DNA of 64,000 nucleotides from JBAIYU01 sp036763085 (GCF_036763085.1 NZ_JBAIYU010000014.1:62001-126000), one strand, 5' to 3'; shown: positions 42,685 through 52,251, numbered from the stretch's first letter. The notes: generated from the sequence alone by a model not told the origin. Program-made: numbers and translations.

Positions 42685-42699
42685 ACAGGAGGTGGAATT

Positions 42700-43674
42700 A
42701 TGCTTAAACAGTTAACAACCAGGTGTATTGACATCAATTCACCTTATTGCCCTTGTTTGCTTGCTGAGACCAATCACTGCGAATTCTGCAGTCATCTTAA
42801 AGGTGGCACTGTTTGTGATTGTAATTGGTCAGGTGTTTGTATATTGTACGAAAAGTACTGGCAAAATAAAAGCGGTGGGAAACAAATCAAGGAGGATATG
42901 GCAATAAGAACCGAAATAGTTACTGATTATCGCATAAAAGAAAAAATAAGTGAAAACACCTACCTGCTTGAATTTACTGTTCCAGATGAGCTTGCTCGCC
43001 AATTAGAACGAACTGGCTCTTTCGTTTTCCTCCGGAAAGCAGTTGATCCCAAGTTCTACCATTTCCCTGTTGGTATAATGAAAGTCATAGGAAATGATAT
43101 TCAGGTAGTTATTGAAACGGTCGGTCCCAAATCAGCGAGGTTAGTTCAAGGGGACGATACTCAAATGATGGTAACCGGGCCATACTATAATGGAGTACTA
43201 GGCCAACCATGGATTGACAATATAAGGGAAGGTAAGATATTATTGGTAGCTGGGGGGATGGGGCAGGCGCCAGCATTACCTCTTGTAGATAAAATGGTAA
43301 AAAATAAAAATGAAGTGATGGCGATACTTGCACCAGGGCATGTCCGAAAAATATTTATCAGCGAAGAATTAAGTGATTGGGGCGTGCAGGTTAATAGTGT
43401 TGCATCCATGCGGCAGAGTGGTATTCCGTTATTACGCGAATTGTTTAATCTAAAACCTGATTTAATTGTCAGCGCTGGTCCAGATGATCAGCATTATGCA
43501 ATAATATCTGCTATGCATGAATATGGTGCAAACATTCCAATGGCTGCAACAAATAACGTTACTATGTGCTGCGGCGAAGGAATTTGCGGCAGCTGCCACA
43601 AAGAAACACGTGATAATAAACGTGTAAGGCTTTGTAAAGTACAGACTGAGTTTTCGCAGCTTATTCAGGATTAA
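42700..43674 (+). CDS. PyrK-like FAD/NAD and 2Fe-2S reductase with Cys-rich N-terminus
   Basis: The 324-residue product has an extra N-terminal stretch (1–50) with eight cysteines (C9, C17, C19, C27, C30, C39, C41, C47). Then come the ferredoxin-reductase-like FAD region (about 70–170) and NAD-binding region (ILLVAGGMGQAPALPLVDK near 183), and a C-terminal 2Fe-2S site CCGEGICGSCHKET…LCK. The layout resembles PyrK, the electron-transfer subunit of dihydroorotate dehydrogenase. No pyr genes are nearby; the partner is the upstream flavoprotein. The ATG follows AGGAGGTGG. Confidence 0.78.
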   Translation: MLKQLTTRCIDINSPYCPCLLAETNHCEFCSHLKGGTVCDCNWSGVCILYEKYWQNKSGGKQIKEDMAIRTEIVTDYRIKEKISENTYLLEFTVPDELARQLERTGSFVFLRKAVDPKFYHFPVGIMKVIGNDIQVVIETVGPKSARLVQGDDTQMMVTGPYYNGVLGQPWIDNIREGKILLVAGGMGQAPALPLVDKMVKNKNEVMAILAPGHVRKIFISEELSDWGVQVNSVASMRQSGIPLLRELFNLKPDLIVSAGPDDQHYAIISAMHEYGANIPMAATNNVTMCCGEGICGSCHKETRDNKRVRLCKVQTEFSQLIQD

Positions 43675-43713
43675 TTACCTTACATTTATTACAGTCATCA
43701 CGAAGGAGATAAT

Positions 43714-44442
43714 ATGTTAGAGCGTTTACAAAAAATAATCAGTCAAGCCGGAGTAGCATCTAGAAGAGAAGCTGAAAATTTAATCGAAGCTGGGCGGGTG
43801 ACTGTTAACGGTAAGGTTATCACCGAACTCGGAACAAAAGTTCAACCAGGTAAAGATAGAGTTGCCGTAGATGGTAAACTATTGAAAAGCGAAGAAAATG
43901 TATATATCATCATGAATAAGCCCAAAGGTGTTGTTACAACAATGAAGGATCCTGACGGCAGGCAGACAGTTATTGACTATTTACGAGATATTCCTCAGAG
44001 GGTTTATCCTGTAGGCCGACTTGATTATAATACAGAAGGCTTGTTGCTTCTAACCAACGATGGCGAATTAACTCATGCACTAATTCATCCAAGCCAAAAA
44101 GTATATAAGACCTATGTGGTAAAAGTAAAGGGAGTACCGCCAGAGGAAAAACTTGATAAACTGCGTGTTGGTATCAGGCTTGAAGATGGCATGACGGCAC
44201 CGGCTAAAATTCATTTAACTGAGATTGATCAGGAAAAAAATTCAGCAACTTTGGAATTTATAATTCATGAAGGTAAAAATCGCCAAATTAGACGGATGTG
44301 TGAGGCTATAGGCTATCCGGTGCGGTTGCTAAAAAGGATTAAATTTGCTACATTATCCTTGCAAGGCTTGAAACGTGGGCAGTATCGTCATCTCACAGCA
44401 GCGGAATTAGATGAACTAAAAAAGCTGATAATTAAAAAATGA
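43714..44442 (+). CDS. rluB: Pseudouridine synthase RluB
   Basis: The 242-residue product has an S4 RNA-binding domain (LQKIISQAGVASRREAENLI) and the RsuA/RluB catalytic motif GRLDYNTEGLLLLTNDGELT with the active Asp. It modifies 23S rRNA. The start ATG follows GAAGGAGAT. A terminator follows. Confidence 0.95.
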   Translation: MLERLQKIISQAGVASRREAENLIEAGRVTVNGKVITELGTKVQPGKDRVAVDGKLLKSEENVYIIMNKPKGVVTTMKDPDGRQTVIDYLRDIPQRVYPVGRLDYNTEGLLLLTNDGELTHALIHPSQKVYKTYVVKVKGVPPEEKLDKLRVGIRLEDGMTAPAKIHLTEIDQEKNSATLEFIIHEGKNRQIRRMCEAIGYPVRLLKRIKFATLSLQGLKRGQYRHLTAAELDELKKLIIKK

Positions 44443-44450
44443 TTTTTTTA

Positions 44451-44482
44451 CCCTTATTATAGTGATAAGGGTTTTTTTGTAC
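44451..44482 (+). terminator. Terminator of rluB
   Basis: ACCCTTAT pairs with ATAAGGGT and is followed by seven Ts. Confidence 0.88.
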
Positions 44483-44596
44483 TATTAGTCAGTACAAGCC
44501 TATCTAATTTAAAGTAAATCTATTCAAAGATGAATATTTAGTACCGGAATTTAAGCTAATGATATGAAATAAATAATTTTATAAAAAGGTGAGCAA

Positions 44597-45844
44597 ATGA
44601 AAAAAGTTATAATAATTGGCGGTGGAGCTGCTGGACTTATGGCAGCAGTCAGTGCTGGTGAACATGGGGCAAGTGTAAAAATTTTAGAAAAGATGCCAAC
44701 AGTTGGACGTAAGTTATTGATTACCGGTAAAGGTAGATGCAACATTACCAATAACTGTGATGTTCAAACATTCATTAAAAATATGACAGGGAACGGATCT
44801 TTTTTATATAGTGCATTTCATAATTATGATAATTACAGTGTAATTGATTTTTTTACACGCTCAGGTGTTGAAACAAAGGTAGAACGCGGCGGCCGGGTTT
44901 TCCCTGTATCGGATAAAGCCAGTGACGTAGTAAAGGCCTTTAGCCAAGCATTGAAAAAACTTGATGTTGAGGTAATTACAGAAAAGCCTGTATTAAGTAT
45001 TACCGTAGATGAGCAGCAGGTTACCGGAGTTAAAACAAAAGACGGTGATTCCTATAGTGCTGATGCGGTTATACTAACAACAGGAGGTTCATCCTACCCC
45101 GGGACAGGCTCCTCAGGAGACGGTTACATAATGGCTCAGAAATTGGGGCACACTATTATGCCGCTAAGACCATCACTTGTTCCGTTAGAGGTTGCTGAAG
45201 ATTGGATTGGCGATCTGCAGGGCTTATCTTTAAAGAATGTCTTAGCTACAATTGTTGTAGATGGTGAAAAAATAGAAGAAGACTTCGGCGAAATGCTATT
45301 CACGCATTATGGGCTGTCAGGTCCAATAATCCTTTCGCTCAGCAAAAAAGTAGCTGAGCTTCTGCCGCAAAAGAAGGAAGTAACAATTTCGATTAATTTG
45401 AAACCAGCTTTGTCGCAAGATACACTTGATAAAAGGCTCCAGCGTGATTTCGAAAAGTTTGCCCGTAAGCAGATTAAAAATTCTCTAAATGAGTTACTGC
45501 CAGCCAAGCTGATTGATGTTGTTATTGACTTGGCATATTTAGACCCCGATAAACCAGTACATCAAATTACTAAAACTGAAAGAGCTCGACTACTTGACGT
45601 TATAACTGGCCTTCCATTAACGATCACGAAAACCAGACCTGTGAGTGAGGCTATTGTTACTGCAGGTGGAGTAAATATAAAAGAGATAAACCCTAAAACT
45701 ATGGAATCAAAGCTTATTGCTAATTTATTTTTTGCTGGTGAAGTTATTGATATTGACGGCTATACAGGAGGATATAACTTGCAGGCAGCGTTTTCGACGG
45801 GATTTGTTGCAGGCAGAGAAGCGGCAAGGGGAAATGATTATTAG
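44597..45844 (+). CDS. HI0933/YtfP-type FAD-binding flavoprotein
   Basis: The 415-residue product has VIIIGGGAAGLMAAVSAGEHG at the start, the family mark GRKLLITGKGRCNITN, GGSSYPGTGSSGDGY, and a C-terminal AGEVIDIDGYTGGYNLQAAF. This is the BaiN/HI0933-like family with uncertain substrate. The ATG follows AAAAGGTGAG. Confidence 0.93.
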   Translation: MKKVIIIGGGAAGLMAAVSAGEHGASVKILEKMPTVGRKLLITGKGRCNITNNCDVQTFIKNMTGNGSFLYSAFHNYDNYSVIDFFTRSGVETKVERGGRVFPVSDKASDVVKAFSQALKKLDVEVITEKPVLSITVDEQQVTGVKTKDGDSYSADAVILTTGGSSYPGTGSSGDGYIMAQKLGHTIMPLRPSLVPLEVAEDWIGDLQGLSLKNVLATIVVDGEKIEEDFGEMLFTHYGLSGPIILSLSKKVAELLPQKKEVTISINLKPALSQDTLDKRLQRDFEKFARKQIKNSLNELLPAKLIDVVIDLAYLDPDKPVHQITKTERARLLDVITGLPLTITKTRPVSEAIVTAGGVNIKEINPKTMESKLIANLFFAGEVIDIDGYTGGYNLQAAFSTGFVAGREAARGNDY

Positions 45845-45889
45845 TCTATCCAGAAGTTTTTTAAATGTAGTATGAAGTGGAGGCATCTA

Positions 45890-46408
45890 ATGCGAAAATC
45901 GGCATGGAGAACAATTAGATACGGTGAAAATGTTCTATTTAAGCTTGTTATTATATTTATCTGTTTGCTGGTAATTTCACAGTGCATACTGTCTTTTGAT
46001 AATATGAGACCATATATGTCTAGAGTGGATAAATATGAGGGAGAACAAATTTACTTTCATATGCCTCAATATGCTTCAAAACCACTGCAAATTAGTGATA
46101 CTGTTGAAACTAGCCGGCTTCAGTCTCTTAGAAACAGCAAAGTTTTAATATTAAGGATGGTTACTCCGCCGAAGGATGGCAATATTTTTGTAACTGTCAA
46201 TGGAAAAGTTATTGATGATTTTCGTAAAGGCGAGGTTAAACTAACTGTCTATGATGGTGACTATGTGGAAATTGATGCTTCAGCCTACAAAGAAAACGCC
46301 CAATTTATCGTAAATGTACCTAGCAGTTCGCTGATTTCTCCAATCGACGGATTAGTGTTAGAAGGAACAGGCATTATTTCAGCTGGAAAAGTGAAATTTA
46401 AGGGTTAA
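45890..46408 (+). CDS. Single-pass membrane protein of unknown function
   Basis: The product is 172 residues from ATG 45890, 7 bp after GTGGAGG (an ATG 18 bp earlier lacks a ribosome site). It has one membrane segment (about 20–38) and an extracytoplasmic beta-rich domain with NGKVIDDFRKGEVKLTVYDG and YVEIDASAYKENAQFIV. I do not recognise it. It lies between the HI0933-type gene and aroF. A weak hairpin (about 46434–46465) followed by a T-rich end could terminate it. Confidence 0.6.
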   Translation: MRKSAWRTIRYGENVLFKLVIIFICLLVISQCILSFDNMRPYMSRVDKYEGEQIYFHMPQYASKPLQISDTVETSRLQSLRNSKVLILRMVTPPKDGNIFVTVNGKVIDDFRKGEVKLTVYDGDYVEIDASAYKENAQFIVNVPSSSLISPIDGLVLEGTGIISAGKVKFKG

Positions 46409-46531
46409 TAATTAGTATTTTATGGAGGATATTAGGGGTCTTTAGGGAATTAAATAAAGATACCCTTATATATTTTTCAGGAATATTATTGGTTAAAATT
46501 TTCTAATCCAAAGCTCTGGAGGATCGGTAGA

Positions 46532-47536
46532 ATGATTATCATACTGAATTCTGCAACTACCGAACAGATTGATAAAATTCTGTTTAAAATTAGTCAGTCC
46601 GGTTTAGAACCACATTATGTGGAACATTACGGAAAACAAATTATTACAGCTAACGGTAATACCAAGAATTGTAGCATTGCGGAATATAAAAAGTATGCTG
46701 GTGTTGAATCAGTTTTTCAAGTATCAAGCTCTTATAAATTAGCTAGTCGCGAATTCAAACAAAGCAAATCAATTGTGAACGTTCGCGATGTTGCTTTTGG
46801 TGGTGCAGATATTCCTGTGATAGCTGGACCTTGTGCTATCGAGGGTTATGATCAGCTTAAAGAAACTGCCTCAGCAGTTAAAAATGCCGGGGCTGTTATG
46901 CTGCGCGGCGGAGCTTATAAGCCGCGTACATCACCATATAGTTTTCAGGGGCTTGAAGAAGAAGGACTAGCGATACTACAAGCCGTTAGTAAAGAGTTGG
47001 ATATTCCTACTGTCTCAGAGGTTACTGATCCGCGTAAAGTCGAGTTAGTTGCTGAGCATGTTGACATGCTTCAGATAGGCGCTCGGAATATGCAGAACTT
47101 TGTGCTACTCAAAGAAGTAGCTAAAACGAATATGCCTATTCTGCTTAAGCGCGGTGCATCAGCTACTATCGAAGAGTGGCTGATGGCGGCAGAGTATATA
47201 ATGGCAGATGGTAATTCGAATGTAATCTTATGTGAACGGGGTATAAGAACCTTTGAACCGATTACTAGAAATACGCTGGATTTAAGTGCAGTGCCGCTAG
47301 TTCAGTATTTAAGCCATTTACCGGTCATTGTGGATCCAAGTCATGGCACAGGTATTTGGCGGTTAGTAAGTCCGATGGCAAAAGCTGCGATGGCAGCTGG
47401 GGCAGACGGACTTATCCTTGAGGTACATACATGTCCAGAAGAAGCGGCATCAGACGGACCGCAATCACTGACGCCATACAAATTTTCGCTACTTATGAAG
47501 GAACTAAAATCTATAAGTTCAGCACTTAAAAGTTAA
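46532..47536 (+). CDS. aroF: 3-deoxy-7-phosphoheptulonate synthase
   Basis: The 334-residue product is a type I-beta DAHP synthase. An N-terminal regulatory domain (1–67) precedes VIAGPCAIEGYDQLKETA, LRGGAYKPRTSPYSFQG, and VDPSHGTG near residue 271. It catalyses the first step of the shikimate pathway. The ATG follows TGGAGGATCGG. aroA, cmk and plsC follow in the same direction. Confidence 0.96.
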   Translation: MIIILNSATTEQIDKILFKISQSGLEPHYVEHYGKQIITANGNTKNCSIAEYKKYAGVESVFQVSSSYKLASREFKQSKSIVNVRDVAFGGADIPVIAGPCAIEGYDQLKETASAVKNAGAVMLRGGAYKPRTSPYSFQGLEEEGLAILQAVSKELDIPTVSEVTDPRKVELVAEHVDMLQIGARNMQNFVLLKEVAKTNMPILLKRGASATIEEWLMAAEYIMADGNSNVILCERGIRTFEPITRNTLDLSAVPLVQYLSHLPVIVDPSHGTGIWRLVSPMAKAAMAAGADGLILEVHTCPEEAASDGPQSLTPYKFSLLMKELKSISSALKS

Positions 47537-47554
47537 ATTATAAAGGTGGTTTCT

Positions 47555-48847
47555 ATGGGTGAGGCTTTGAGAATTAATCAGAAAACAGGCTTAAAAGGAA
47601 CGATAAACATACCTGGTGATAAGTCTATATCACACCGCAGTGTAATGTTTTCCAGCTTGGCAAAATCACCAGTAAGAATTAAAAATTTTCTTTACGCTCA
47701 GGATTGCCTTTCAACAGTAAGCTGCATGAGGGCATTAGGGGCGAAAATTGAGAATGACAACGAAGATTTATTAGTACAGGGGCAAGGCCTAAATGGACTT
47801 CAAGAACCTGAGGACATATTGGACGCTGGAAACTCAGGAACTACCCTCCGCCTGCTTATGGGGATTTTAGCGGCACAGCCTTTTTATAGTGCTTTTACAG
47901 GTGATGCTTCACTGCGAAAGAGACCTATGGGGCGTGTAATTACACCGCTTACTAAAATGGGAGCAAAAATTACGGCGCGTCGGCAATCAAGATTCTTGCC
48001 GCTGTCGATAGCCCCTGTAGATAAACTAACTGGTATACACTACAATATGCCAATGGCCAGTGCTCAAGTTAAGTCGGCTGTTTTGCTGGCTGGAATGTTT
48101 ACCGAAGGAAGTACTACCGTAACTGAGCCATATGTTTCGCGAGACCATACCGAGAAGATGTTTGAGACTTTCGGTGTAAAACTAAACAGATCAGGCACTT
48201 CTGTAACAATAAATCATGTTAATGAATTAACTGCTCCAGAGGTTATTGATGTACCAGGAGATATAAGTTCAGCTGCATTCTGGCTTGTTGCTGCCTCTAT
48301 AATTCCTGGCAGTGAGTTAACACTGTCGAATGTGGGAATTAATCAAACTCGTACTGGTATTTTAGACGTATTAAAGCAAATGGGTGCAAATATTAAAATA
48401 ATTAATGAAAGATGGAGCGGCAAAGAACCGGTAGCTGACATTTTAGTTAAGTCCGCTGAGCTAGCGGGAGTTTCAATAGAGGCAGAAATAATTCCGCGTC
48501 TTGTTGATGAAATTCCTGTATTAACTGTTGCCGCAATGTTCGCTAAAGGGGAAACAAGAATATCAGGCGCGGAAGAATTAAGGGTAAAAGAAACAGACAG
48601 AATTAAAGCCATTGCAACTGAGTTTACTAAAATGGGCGGTGTAATCACCGAAACAGCTGATGGACTGATAATTCAAGGCTCGGCTGATGTAAAATCTGCA
48701 GCCTGCTATTCCTACCATGATCATAGAATAGCAATGGCTTTGGCAATCGCTGGTGCGGCAGGACAAGGTGTTGAAATACAGCAGCCAGATTGCGTAGATA
48801 TTTCATATCCTAATTTCTACGAAACTTTAGACAGGCTTAATTCGTAA
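47555..48847 (+). CDS. aroA: 3-phosphoshikimate 1-carboxyvinyltransferase
   Basis: The 430-residue product has the EPSP synthase signatures PGDKSISHRSVMFSSLAK near residue 20 and LDAGNSGTTLRLLMGIL near 92, then RVKETDRIKA and DHRIAMALAIAG. It makes EPSP from shikimate 3-phosphate and PEP. ATG 47555 lies 8 bp after AAAGGTGG; the earlier ATG at 47546 overlaps the ribosome site. Confidence 0.97.
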   Translation: MGEALRINQKTGLKGTINIPGDKSISHRSVMFSSLAKSPVRIKNFLYAQDCLSTVSCMRALGAKIENDNEDLLVQGQGLNGLQEPEDILDAGNSGTTLRLLMGILAAQPFYSAFTGDASLRKRPMGRVITPLTKMGAKITARRQSRFLPLSIAPVDKLTGIHYNMPMASAQVKSAVLLAGMFTEGSTTVTEPYVSRDHTEKMFETFGVKLNRSGTSVTINHVNELTAPEVIDVPGDISSAAFWLVAASIIPGSELTLSNVGINQTRTGILDVLKQMGANIKIINERWSGKEPVADILVKSAELAGVSIEAEIIPRLVDEIPVLTVAAMFAKGETRISGAEELRVKETDRIKAIATEFTKMGGVITETADGLIIQGSADVKSAACYSYHDHRIAMALAIAGAAGQGVEIQQPDCVDISYPNFYETLDRLNS

Positions 48848-48866
48848 TTCCGGCACGGAGGAAATC

Positions 48867-49538
48867 ATGAGAAAATTAGTTGTTGCAATAGACGGGCCTG
48901 CGGGAGCGGGCAAAAGTACAGTAGCCCAAATTGTTGCTCAACGCCTCTCTTACACTTATATTGATACTGGTGCTATGTATCGTGCAGTTGCATGGAAGGC
49001 TCTTCAGTTATCGAAATTAAGCTGTGACGAGATAGCGAAGATTGCAGAAGATATAGATATTAAGCTTAATTATGTTAATGGAAAAACCTTTATAAGCGTC
49101 GACGAGTGTGACGTTACTGAAGCAATTCGTACGCGAGAAGTCACTCAGCTTGTTGCAGAAGTAGCTCAGATAGCCGCTGTTCGCAAACACATGCTGACTC
49201 TTCAGCGCCAAATGGCTGAGGCAGGCGGTGTGGTTATGGATGGGCGTGATATAGCGACACATGTTCTGCCAAATGCCGACGTAAAAGTATTCTTAACGGC
49301 CTCAATTGAGGAAAGAGCACTTCGCCGCTGGCGTGAAATGACTAATAAAGGCTTTACAGTGGATTTAGAGCAGCTTAAAGCTGAGATAGAATGCCGCGAC
49401 AAAAAAGACTGTGAACGGGATTTAGCACCACTTATTCAAGCAGAAGATGCTACACTTGTAGATACTACTAAATTATCAATCGAAGGGGCTGTTGATACCA
49501 TTCTCGAGTTGTGTTCTAAGAGGAGAGAAAATGTATAG
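48867..49538 (+). CDS. cmk: Cytidylate kinase
   Basis: The 223-residue product has the P-loop AIDGPAGAGKSTVAQ (about 6–20), YIDTGAMYRAVAWK, and VVMDGRDIATHVLP. It phosphorylates CMP and dCMP. It starts 19 bp after aroA with CGGAGGAAATC. Its 3' end overlaps the plsC start by 8 bp, so the two are coupled. Confidence 0.97.
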   Translation: MRKLVVAIDGPAGAGKSTVAQIVAQRLSYTYIDTGAMYRAVAWKALQLSKLSCDEIAKIAEDIDIKLNYVNGKTFISVDECDVTEAIRTREVTQLVAEVAQIAAVRKHMLTLQRQMAEAGGVVMDGRDIATHVLPNADVKVFLTASIEERALRRWREMTNKGFTVDLEQLKAEIECRDKKDCERDLAPLIQAEDATLVDTTKLSIEGAVDTILELCSKRRENV

Positions 49539-50106
49539 TTTCTTCAAGATAGTGTTAATTTTAATATTTAAGACGATATTTCGCTGTAAAGTATCAGGTC
49601 AGGAAAATATCCCGAAGCAGGGCGGCCTTATAATAGCTTCTAACCATATAAGCTTATGGGACCCTCCACTAATCGGCGCATTTATGCCGCGACCTGTTCA
49701 CTTTATGGCCAAAGAAGAGCTTTTTACATCGCCGGTATTCAGCTGGGTTATAAGGCAATTAAATGCTTTTCCTGTTCGCAGAGGAACTGCTGACCGCAAT
49801 GCTATTCGTACCGCGATCAGCATTGTAGAAAACGGCAAGTGTCTTGGGCTTTTTCCTGAGGGTACGAGAAGTAAGAGTGGGGAGCTAGGTCAAGCTGAGC
49901 CCGGTCTGGCAATGATCGCTATTAAGGCTGGTGCCGCCATTGTTCCTACAGCAATAATCGGTACTAACAGCAAAGAGCTGTTTCCGCAATTTGAGATTCG
50001 CTTCGGCAAACCTATCTTTTTAGATAAAAATAAGGCCGATAAAGATGGCATAAATAAGATTTCCGATGCAATAATGAGCGAAATAAAGAATTTGTTAGAT
50101 GCATAG
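49531..50106 (+). CDS. plsC: 1-acyl-sn-glycerol-3-phosphate acyltransferase
   Basis: The 191-residue product has the acyltransferase motifs NHISLWDPP (HX4D), FPVRRG, and LFPEGTRSKSGE. It adds the second acyl chain to make phosphatidic acid. ATG 49531 follows AGAGGAGAGAA. A terminator follows the stop. aroF-aroA-cmk-plsC form one unit. Confidence 0.95.
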   Translation: MYSFFKIVLILIFKTIFRCKVSGQENIPKQGGLIIASNHISLWDPPLIGAFMPRPVHFMAKEELFTSPVFSWVIRQLNAFPVRRGTADRNAIRTAISIVENGKCLGLFPEGTRSKSGELGQAEPGLAMIAIKAGAAIVPTAIIGTNSKELFPQFEIRFGKPIFLDKNKADKDGINKISDAIMSEIKNLLDA

Positions 50107-50118
50107 ACGCCAACCATT

Positions 50119-50156
50119 AAAAGAGAGAGCTTTTGTCAGCTCTCTCTTTTATTTTG
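50119..50156 (+). terminator. Terminator of plsC
   Basis: A 13-bp stem (AAAAGAGAGAGCT with AGCTCTCTCTTTT) with a six-base loop is followed by ATTTT. Confidence 0.88.
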
Positions 50157-50169
50157 GGAAATATAATCA

Positions 50170-50198
50170 TTGCTAATTTTTAGGAGATAGATTAATCT
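50170..50198 (+). promoter_or_regulatory. Candidate cstA promoter
   Basis: TTGCTA (50170–50175) and TAATCT (50193–50198) have 17 bp between them. A perfect inverted repeat (GTTTGAA…TTCAAAC, 50211–50226) lies just downstream, near the expected transcript start. Confidence 0.5.
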
Positions 50199-50281
50199 GG
50201 AGGTGTATTAGTTTGAATTTTCAAACGCGGGGGTGGTAAGGGATATAGCAGCTCATAATCTAAACGGATGGAGGAATGATT

Positions 50282-52135
50282 GTGAACTCAGTAATGTTGC
50301 TTATCGTTGCCTCTTGTGTGTTTGCGCTAGCTTACCGTTATTACTCAGCATTTATCGCTGCAAAAGTTCTAGCACTAAATGATTCTAATATAACGCCGGC
50401 TTATACATGCAACGACGGCAGAGAATTTGTGCCAACTAACAAGTGGGTATTATTTGGCCACCATTTTGCGGCAATAGCTGGTGCTGGTCCGTTGGTAGGT
50501 CCTGTATTAGCCGCACAATACGGCTGGGGACCTGGTTTTATGTGGATTCTTTTAGGTTCTGTATTTGCTGGGGCGGTGCATGACTTTATTATCCTGTTTG
50601 CTTCTGTTCGACACAAAGGTCAATCGTTAGCAGTTGTAGCCCGTAAAGAAGTTGGACCTATAACTGGGGTTACTACGTCTTTATCAATATTATTTATAAT
50701 TATTGTAGCTCTCGCCGGTTTAGCAATCGTTGTTGTGAATGCGCTATTTAAAAATCCATGGGGTGTTTATACAATTTTTATGACAATCCCAATTGCTATT
50801 GTTATCGGTTTATATATGTTCAAGATAGCTCCTGGTTCCATCCGCTCAGGTTCAATTGTCGGTTTTTTACTGGTATTAGCGGCAGTATTTACCGGCCACT
50901 GGGTGGCGCCTGGCCAGCCTTTAGCAGGCCTTGCAGACATCTTTAATTTAACTAAGAGCCAGCTTTCGGTTGCTCTGCCTATTTATGGTTTTTGTGCCGC
51001 AGTATTGCCTGTATGGCTGCTGCTCGCACCACGTGATTACCTGAGTTCTTATATGAAAATTGGTACAGTAATAGCATTAGCCTTAGGCATTTTGATTGTT
51101 CAGCCTGTCGTAAATATGCCTTTTGCCACTAAATTTGTAGATGGCGGCGGCCCAATTATTCCAGGACCTGTTTGGCCATATGTATTTATTACAATCGCCT
51201 GCGGTGCTATTTCAGGCTTCCATTCACTGATTAGTTCTGGAACAACCCCGAAAATGCTGGAAAAAGAATCTCAGGCCAGATCTATCGCTTACGGCGGTAT
51301 GCTTGTTGAAGGCTTTGTAGCTGTAATGGCGCTCATTTCAGCAGTCGTTTTAATGCCTGGCGATTATTTTGCAATTAACACTTCGCCAGCCGTATTTGCT
51401 AAGCTGAATATGCCGATAGTTGAACTAAAGCAATTGTCCGCACTTGTTGGAATGGATATAGCCGGACGTCCTGGCGGCGCAGTTTCTCTCGCTGTTGGTA
51501 TGGCTCACATATTCTCAAGCATTGGCGGTATGAGCCACCTAATGAACTATTGGTATCAGTTTGCAATAATGTTTGAAGCCTTATTTATCCTTACAACAAT
51601 TGATGCAGGTACACGTGTAGCAAGATACATACTTCAAGATATTATCGGCACCTATGCATATGCTCCGCTCAAAAGAACTAACTGGTGGCCTGGCATTCTA
51701 ATCACAAGTGCAATAGTTTCCTTCTCATGGGGCTATCTCTTATACAGTGGTGATGTTGCTACAATTTGGCCGTTGTTTGGTGTTGCGAATCAGCTGTTGG
51801 CGGTAGTCGCATTGGCAATAGGAACAACTATAATTCTTAAAATAGCTGAGAAAAAGAGCTATGCTCTAATTACATTGGCACCTCTGACCTTTTTAACTGC
51901 TACTGTAATTACTGCTGGTATAATGAATACTAATCTCTTCTTTAAGCGCGGTGATGCACTAGGTACTACAAATGGGACTGTAAGCGTAATCTTAATTATT
52001 CTGGTAATAGTAACACTGCTTGATTCAATTCGTAAATGGCTTGAATTATTAAAGACTGATAAACCAATTGGAATGAACACAAGCGATGATGATATCTGCC
52101 CAATCGGCACAGATAAGCCTAATATACCGAGTTAA
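50282..52135 (+). CDS. cstA: Carbon starvation protein CstA (peptide/pyruvate transporter family)
   Basis: The product is about 617 residues with some 15 or more membrane segments. PTNKWVLFGHHFAAIAGAGP near residue 55, AQYGWGPGFMWILLG, and TTIDAGTRVARY near 440 are diagnostic of CstA. Family members import peptides or pyruvate in carbon-limited cells. GTG 50282 lies 6 bp after GGAGGA; the ATG at 50276 would overlap that site. A terminator follows. The leader carries an inverted repeat and a possible tiny ORF. Confidence 0.95.
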   Translation: MNSVMLLIVASCVFALAYRYYSAFIAAKVLALNDSNITPAYTCNDGREFVPTNKWVLFGHHFAAIAGAGPLVGPVLAAQYGWGPGFMWILLGSVFAGAVHDFIILFASVRHKGQSLAVVARKEVGPITGVTTSLSILFIIIVALAGLAIVVVNALFKNPWGVYTIFMTIPIAIVIGLYMFKIAPGSIRSGSIVGFLLVLAAVFTGHWVAPGQPLAGLADIFNLTKSQLSVALPIYGFCAAVLPVWLLLAPRDYLSSYMKIGTVIALALGILIVQPVVNMPFATKFVDGGGPIIPGPVWPYVFITIACGAISGFHSLISSGTTPKMLEKESQARSIAYGGMLVEGFVAVMALISAVVLMPGDYFAINTSPAVFAKLNMPIVELKQLSALVGMDIAGRPGGAVSLAVGMAHIFSSIGGMSHLMNYWYQFAIMFEALFILTTIDAGTRVARYILQDIIGTYAYAPLKRTNWWPGILITSAIVSFSWGYLLYSGDVATIWPLFGVANQLLAVVALAIGTTIILKIAEKKSYALITLAPLTFLTATVITAGIMNTNLFFKRGDALGTTNGTVSVILIILVIVTLLDSIRKWLELLKTDKPIGMNTSDDDICPIGTDKPNIPS

Positions 52136-52138
52136 AAA

Positions 52139-52173
52139 TAAGAGGATGAGCTGCGAAGCTCATCCTCTTTTAG
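52139..52173 (+). terminator. Terminator of cstA
   Basis: A 13-bp stem (AAGAGGATGAGCT with AGCTCATCCTCTT) with a GCGA tetraloop is followed by TTAGG. Confidence 0.88.
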
Positions 52174-52194
52174 GCTGCCTGACTATTAGTTTTT

Positions 52195-52240
52195 TGAAAT
52201 AAGCCAGGATGGCGGTGTATCACATCCTAGGCTTATTTCA
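52195..52240. repeat. Long inverted repeat of 17 bp with one bulge
   Basis: TGAAATAAGCC-AGGATG pairs with CATCCT-A-GGCTTATTTCA around an 11-base loop. It lies between cstA and the small minus-strand gene. Only short T runs flank it, so it is not an obvious terminator for either strand. Confidence 0.65.
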
Positions 52241-52251
52241 ATTGTTTTAAA

